Positions 59,728 through 64,000 of a DNA stretch of 64,000 bases are shown in pieces (the stretch's first letter is position 1; every line of letters begins with the position of its first letter). Location: the NCBI RefSeq assembly GCF_000764305.2, contig NW_025946074.1:372001-436000 (forward strand). The letters run 5' to 3'. Both the position numbers and the translations under genes were made by a program. Source of the DNA: Hyalella azteca. Its lineage: Eukaryota; Arthropoda; Malacostraca; Amphipoda; Hyalellidae. The notes under the pieces are model-generated. The model was not told the origin of the DNA. It made no database searches and saw only the letters and a list, made by a program, of their open reading frames with translations.

Positions 59728-60350
59728 TCCTTGCCTGATCACCGACGTACCATCAACAATCTCTGGATGTATCCTTTGCCTGGTTTCCGACACACCATCA
59801 GCAATCTCTGGACGAGTCTCTTGCTGGTTACCGACAGATTGCTGGTTACCAACACATCGTCAGCAATCTCTGTAACAATTGCCTGGTTACCGACGCACTA
59901 TAAGCAATCTCTGGACGAGTCTTTGCCTGGTTACCGACGCATCATCAACAATCTCTGGACGTGTCTTTGCCTGGTTACCGACGCATCATCAACAATCTCT
60001 GGACGTGTCTTTGCCTGGTTACTGACGCACCAATAGCAAAGACTAGATGAGTCTTTGACTGGTTACTGACGCACCAATAGCAATCTTTAGACGAGTCTTT
60101 GACTGGTTAATGACGAACCATCGCCAATCTCTGGACGAGTCTATGCCTGGTTACCGACGCACTATAACCAACCTCTGGACGCATCCTTTGCCTGGTTACC
60201 GACGCACTATAACCAATCTCTGGACGCATCCTTTGCCTGGTTACCGACGCACTATAACCAATCTCTGGACGCATCCTTTGCCTGGTTACCGACGCACTAT
60301 AACCAATCTCTGGACGCATCCTTTGCCTGGTTACCGACGCGCCATCACCA
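59728..60350. repeat. 45-bp minisatellite, about 14 copies
   Basis: Core cctttgcctggttaccgacg followed by cactataaccaatctctgga and cgcat. Four near-identical units lie at about 60190-60325. Flanking units are more diverged (catcatcaacaatctc, accaatagcaa). 45 bp is 15 codons, so a 15-residue cycle stays open on both strands (60110-60400 plus; 60107-60319 minus). Confidence 0.95.
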
Positions 60351-61221
60351 TATTCCGGAACTCTTTTTCGTTCTTCTTGCCACCGAGTTTATTGTATTAG
60401 CGAAATTGCTGACACCAAATCGATACCGCCGGACTTGGCCGGCTAATTCAATAGGCTGGTCAGCCGCTAGGCCGAGGGTGTGGACGTCTTGCCCAGGCTT
60501 TTGTTAAGCTTTAATTTTACTGCTGTTACTCAGGAATGTTGTTTAGGTGCTAAATTACTCTTCTTTGTTCTGTTTTGAAAAATACCGCTGGCTCTGCTCC
60601 TATTGTTTAGGCTGGTCAAAGTACTGGCATTTGCTTCTATTTCTTTTGTCGCACATAATTGTTACTGCTCAAACCTTGGCTTATTTTTTTGCTGATGAAT
60701 TCGCTTGTTTATATCCCAATTGCAGCCTCGATGGTTTATGCCTCTCTAGAAATTACTTTGACGAGCTTCATCAATATTCCGCGCCAAAACACAGGTTTTT
60801 GTGCGGTAACAGACGAGTTTTTTTAGGATTAATTAGCTTTGGTTGATGCAACAGACGACGCAAATCAATGCAAGAAAACAGCAGGGCCTCCTATATCTAA
60901 AGTCCGGGCCTAAACGGTGTTAAATCCAATGGCTCCTGTTAGGAATTACTGATCTTTAATTAACCAAAGATATGCATAAAAATGGAATCAATTGAAATTT
61001 GTTGAATTTATGGTTTAATTAAAAATTTGATGAACTTGGTCGCATGGAATACTCGGAGACACGTCCGACTAAGAGTTAATACGACTCTCTTGACGTGGTG
61101 GGTGCCGATGATACTCGTGATGCCATCAATGTGAAAATGGATTAATGACTCCCTTAAAATTATGAGTCATGAGTAAGTAAAGGTTGTTTATGTGGCTGGA
61201 GTCTCTTGAATACACCCTAAA
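60351..61221. other. Unannotated stretch
   Basis: A 99-codon frame (60547-60846) has no recognisable domain. No array. Confidence 0.4.
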
Positions 61222-61400
61222 ATTGTTGACTTAACTTAGTATTGAATCATCCAAATTTGTTTACTTAACTTAGACTTGAATCATCCAAAAATTGTCGACT
61301 TAATTGGGACTTAAATCAGCCAAGAAATTTCGACTGAATTGAGAGTTATATCATCAAAAAATTGTTGACTTAACTTAGACTTAAATGAGCCGAAAATTGT
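61222..61400. repeat. Tandem repeat of about 38 bp, 5 copies
   Basis: Core ttgttgacttaacttagact followed by tgaatcatccaaaaa. Units differ at several sites. Confidence 0.85.
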
Positions 61401-61586
61401 GTATTTTGTGCACGTTATTCAACATTTAGCAAACTTTAGATAAATCAGGTGATCTAGTGTATTGCTATAACATATTGTCGTATTGGTTATTACCATTTGT
61501 TGTTAAATTAATATCGTAATCACTGTAATGCGCTGATGAAGTTCTTCTTTTACTGCATGACATCAGTGTCGTCGAACGTGTACAGG
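61401..61586. other. Unannotated spacer
   Basis: Short spacer between two arrays. Nothing recognised. Confidence 0.4.
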
Positions 61587-61851
61587 TGTCGTGACCGTGT
61601 TGTGTGGCTGTCGTGACCGTGTTGTGTGGCTGTCGTGACCGTGTTGTGTGGCTGTCGTGACTGTGTTGTGTGGCTGTCGTGACCGTGTTGTGCAGCTGTC
61701 GTGACCGTGTTGTGTGGCTGTCGTGACCGTGTTGTGTGGCTGTCGTGACCGTGTTGTGTGGCTGTCGTGACCGTGTTGTGTGGCTGTCGTGGCCGTGTTG
61801 TGCAGCTGTCTTGACCGTGTTGTGCAGTTACCGTGGCCGTGTTATTTACGT
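61587..61851. repeat. 22-bp minisatellite, 12 copies
   Basis: Unit core tgtcgtgaccgtgttgtgtg plus gc. Variants are tgcagc and gtggccg. It is G/T-biased on the plus strand. Confidence 0.95.
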
Positions 61852-62056
61852 GTTCCTGTTAAGCTAATTGATTACCGTGCGCGTCTGCTTCACGTTACTG
61901 CCGCTGTGCACGCCACGATCTCTACTGATTAATATTGTGCGCTTAATCCTGCCATTGCTTTGTGCTCGGGGCGCCATTTTCATCTTACCTGCAGCAACGC
62001 TATTGTGCTGCGGCACGGTTTTATGGTATACGTTAGATCGCTCTGTATTTTAAAGT

Positions 62057-62216
62057 TTGTACGGTTTTTATTGTGCTCTTGTACGGTTTGTTTCGCACGT
62101 TTGTACTGTTTGTATTTTACGCTTGTACGGTTTGTATTGAACGTTTGTACTGTTTGTATTGTACGTTTATACAGTTTGTTTCGCTCGTTTGTACATTCTC
62201 AAGACGTTTGTACGGC
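62057..62216. repeat. Second, unrelated 22-bp repeat, about 7 copies
   Basis: Units begin ttgtacggtttgtattgaac plus gt, with steps of exactly 22 bp from 62057 until the last shortened unit. It lies 200 bp from the other 22-bp array but shares no sequence with it. Confidence 0.9.
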
Positions 62217-62928
62217 TGCGTCATTAATTGCTTTCTTGAAAAATTTTCACAGCTCTGAGTCATTGGACGAAGCAACACTCATTCTACACATCAATAACGT
62301 AATATTCAAATTACGCTGGCATACCGATGCTTTCTTTGGTTTTGTTTTGATTTTACAGCCAAGAACTTTAATGGTAAATTAACATAGCAAGGATCCAGAT
62401 CCTATAGTGCAATGATATAGCAAATTATCTACATGTTACGAAACTCGTTCTTGTTGGTGCATTCCAAGTGTGAGTGAAGTTCGTCTTATTTCTGCTCAAG
62501 TTGGAGGAAATGTAAGAAATATTTTGGGTAATATAATCGTTAATGTAATATAATTGTAATATAAAACCTCAGTTATTATCGGTTGTGTAGGTAGGCATCG
62601 CGTGCTACGACTAAATTTATTGTAATGATACAGGATATAATCGTGAACCAATAAAAACTTGCTCATGGAGTTTAAGGTAACTCGAACATATACGCAATTA
62701 TATTAATTTATTTTAATAAAGTTAAATTCACTCAAAAGTTATTTGAAGGCACAAAAAATGTGATATGTGTGGAATGTGTTGGTATGTTTAATGTGTGATT
62801 TCTGAATATGTGAAAATAATTTTTTGGTGAAACCATTTCACAAATTTCACCAGCATTTGAAGGCACCGAATAGAAGTTATTGGCTGCTGCCGGACCGTGT
62901 TCTGTGCTTCGCCTCGCCGCGCGCTGCT
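62217..62928. other. Unannotated stretch
   Basis: No gene or array recognised. Confidence 0.4.
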
Positions 62929-63288
62929 GCCCCAACAGGCAATGTCAGGTTCAAGCAACGTTGATTCAACGAAACTCGCAACATTGAAATAACGTTGAAT
63001 ATTAGTTTAGAATGAAAATTGAAGCAACGTCATTTTTTCAACATCGTACATTTCGACGTTGTTTCAACGTTTAAATCGTGTTGACATCCAACGATGAGAT
63101 CGCGAATATATATATGCGATTTTAAAGTCAGAATTTGACACAATTTCAACAATGAAACAACATCGAAATGAACGATGTTGAAAAAAATTACGTTGCTTCA
63201 ATTTTCATTCTAAACTAATAATCAACGTCATTTCAATGTGAGTTTCGTTGAATCAACGTTGATTCAACCTGACATCGCCTGCTGGGGC
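62929..63288. mobile_element. 360-bp full-length palindromic MITE
   Basis: The whole segment is an imperfect inverted repeat centred near 63109 (atcgc ... gcgat with a tatata core). Outer ends are gccccaacaggc and gcctgctggggc. Each arm then carries aatgtcaggtt, caacgttgattcaacgaaac, ttagtttagaatgaaaattg and caacatcg in mirrored order. No coding capacity. A target duplication is not obvious, so the true ends could lie a few bases inside. Confidence 0.9.
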
Positions 63289-63320
63289 ATCGCGGAGTGA
63301 CACCGACAGTTCTCACTAGC

Positions 63321-63500
63321 TGAACAGTTCCTACACTTCATGAACAGTTCCTACACTTGATGAACAGTTCCTACACTTCATGAACAGTTCCTACACTTCA
63401 TGAACAGTTCCTACACTTCATGAACAGTTCCTACACTTCATGAACAGTTCCTACACTTCATGAACAGTTCCTACACTTCATGAACAGTTCCTACAATTTC
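63321..63500. repeat. 20-bp minisatellite, 9 copies
   Basis: Unit tgaacagttcctacacttca in exact 20-bp register from 63321. One copy has acttga and the last ends acaatttc. It lies 32 bp past the palindromic MITE. Confidence 0.97.
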
Positions 63501-64000
63501 TGTTGCAGCTGCAGCTGGTGTTGTATGTGTTGCATTGCTGTTGCAGCTGCGACGTTTAATTTTTTTTGTTAATAAAATGTTAAGTTGGTAATTTTTTCTG
63601 AATTTCAATTATTTAATGCAATTATTCTCAATAATCGACAATTTTAAACAAAAGACTCACATCAATATTAATTTTTAATTTTTTTAATGAGCATGAAAGA
63701 TTACCTGGGGATTCTTCCAGATTGTATACACGGTAAAAATAGCAATCCAATCGTAATTGTAAAACATATGCGGTGGGAGTGAAAAATTTCCCTTCATATC
63801 AGCTGAGTTGAGACTGAAGAGCGTCACGAGACATTGATAGCAAACAACTGCCGGGGCTGCGCTCAATGTAAACAAACTCTTAGCGCTGCACGATGCCTGG
63901 GGATTGTTAAGTGCCCAGCACTTTTACTTAAGAGTGCGAACTTCTTTTTTTCAATTAACGGAATTGACGTCAGTTTAGTGACATCAATGAGTTTAGAGAT
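63501..64000. other. Unannotated stretch to window end
   Basis: Starts with a small gttgcagctgc direct repeat (63503 and 63539). A single TGACGTCA lies at about 63965. No gene. Confidence 0.4.

Noticed and set aside
59686..60400. 15-residue repeat protein on either strand
   Set aside because: The 45-bp minisatellite leaves both strands open. No start context, no flanking domain.

Overview
The window reads as eukaryotic, AT-rich, non-coding DNA, most likely from an arthropod. Three things point that way: a short (TTAGG)n-type telomere-like stretch near 2.7 kb; the GIY-YIG end of a Penelope-like retroelement (PLE) at 19.0-19.7 kb; and a tRNA-derived SINE-like unit plus palindromic MITEs. A crustacean is my guess, but the sequence alone does not settle it. 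I found no host protein-coding gene and no convincing rRNA, tRNA or snRNA gene. Nearly every open frame over 100 codons lies in a tandem array whose unit lacks stop codons, so it is a by-product of the repeat.

Layout. 0-11 kb is mostly unique AT-rich sequence with a 23-bp array (1.0 kb), a TTAGG-loop palindrome (2.65 kb) and copy 1 of an interspersed repeat (5.04 kb). 11-16 kb holds a run of diverged and GT/CA-rich arrays. 18-20.5 kb holds a 36-bp array, the 5'-truncated and frameshifted PLE tail, and seven exact 46-bp units just downstream. 22-25.4 kb is the densest minisatellite cluster (41-, 18-, 32-, 12-, 30- and about 31-bp units), including arrays of AP-1-like TGACTCA and CRE-like TGACGTCA sites. 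26.6-28.7 kb is a transposon cluster: a long foldback, a 381-bp piggyBac-like MITE with TTAA ends and a possible hAT end. 31-36 kb holds a GTAC-rich diverged array abutting a SINE, then 15-, 42- and 46-bp arrays and copy 2 of the interspersed repeat. 40-46 kb has a CTG-type array, a 28-bp array, and a near-perfect 29-bp array that runs into a single ambiguous base (44358) next to an unrelated 20-bp array. 46-64 kb continues with many arrays (52, 15, about 90, 197, 92, 17, 45, 22, 22 and 20 bp) and a 360-bp full-length palindrome at 62.93-63.29 kb.

My hand count gives about 50 independent tandem arrays covering roughly a fifth of the window. This density of unrelated, locally born minisatellites, several with dimeric higher-order structure, is the dominant feature. 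No operon-like or gene-network logic is visible. The window is best read as intergenic or long-intron DNA shaped by repeat expansion and transposon insertion. All array boundaries were read by eye and may be off by a few bases.
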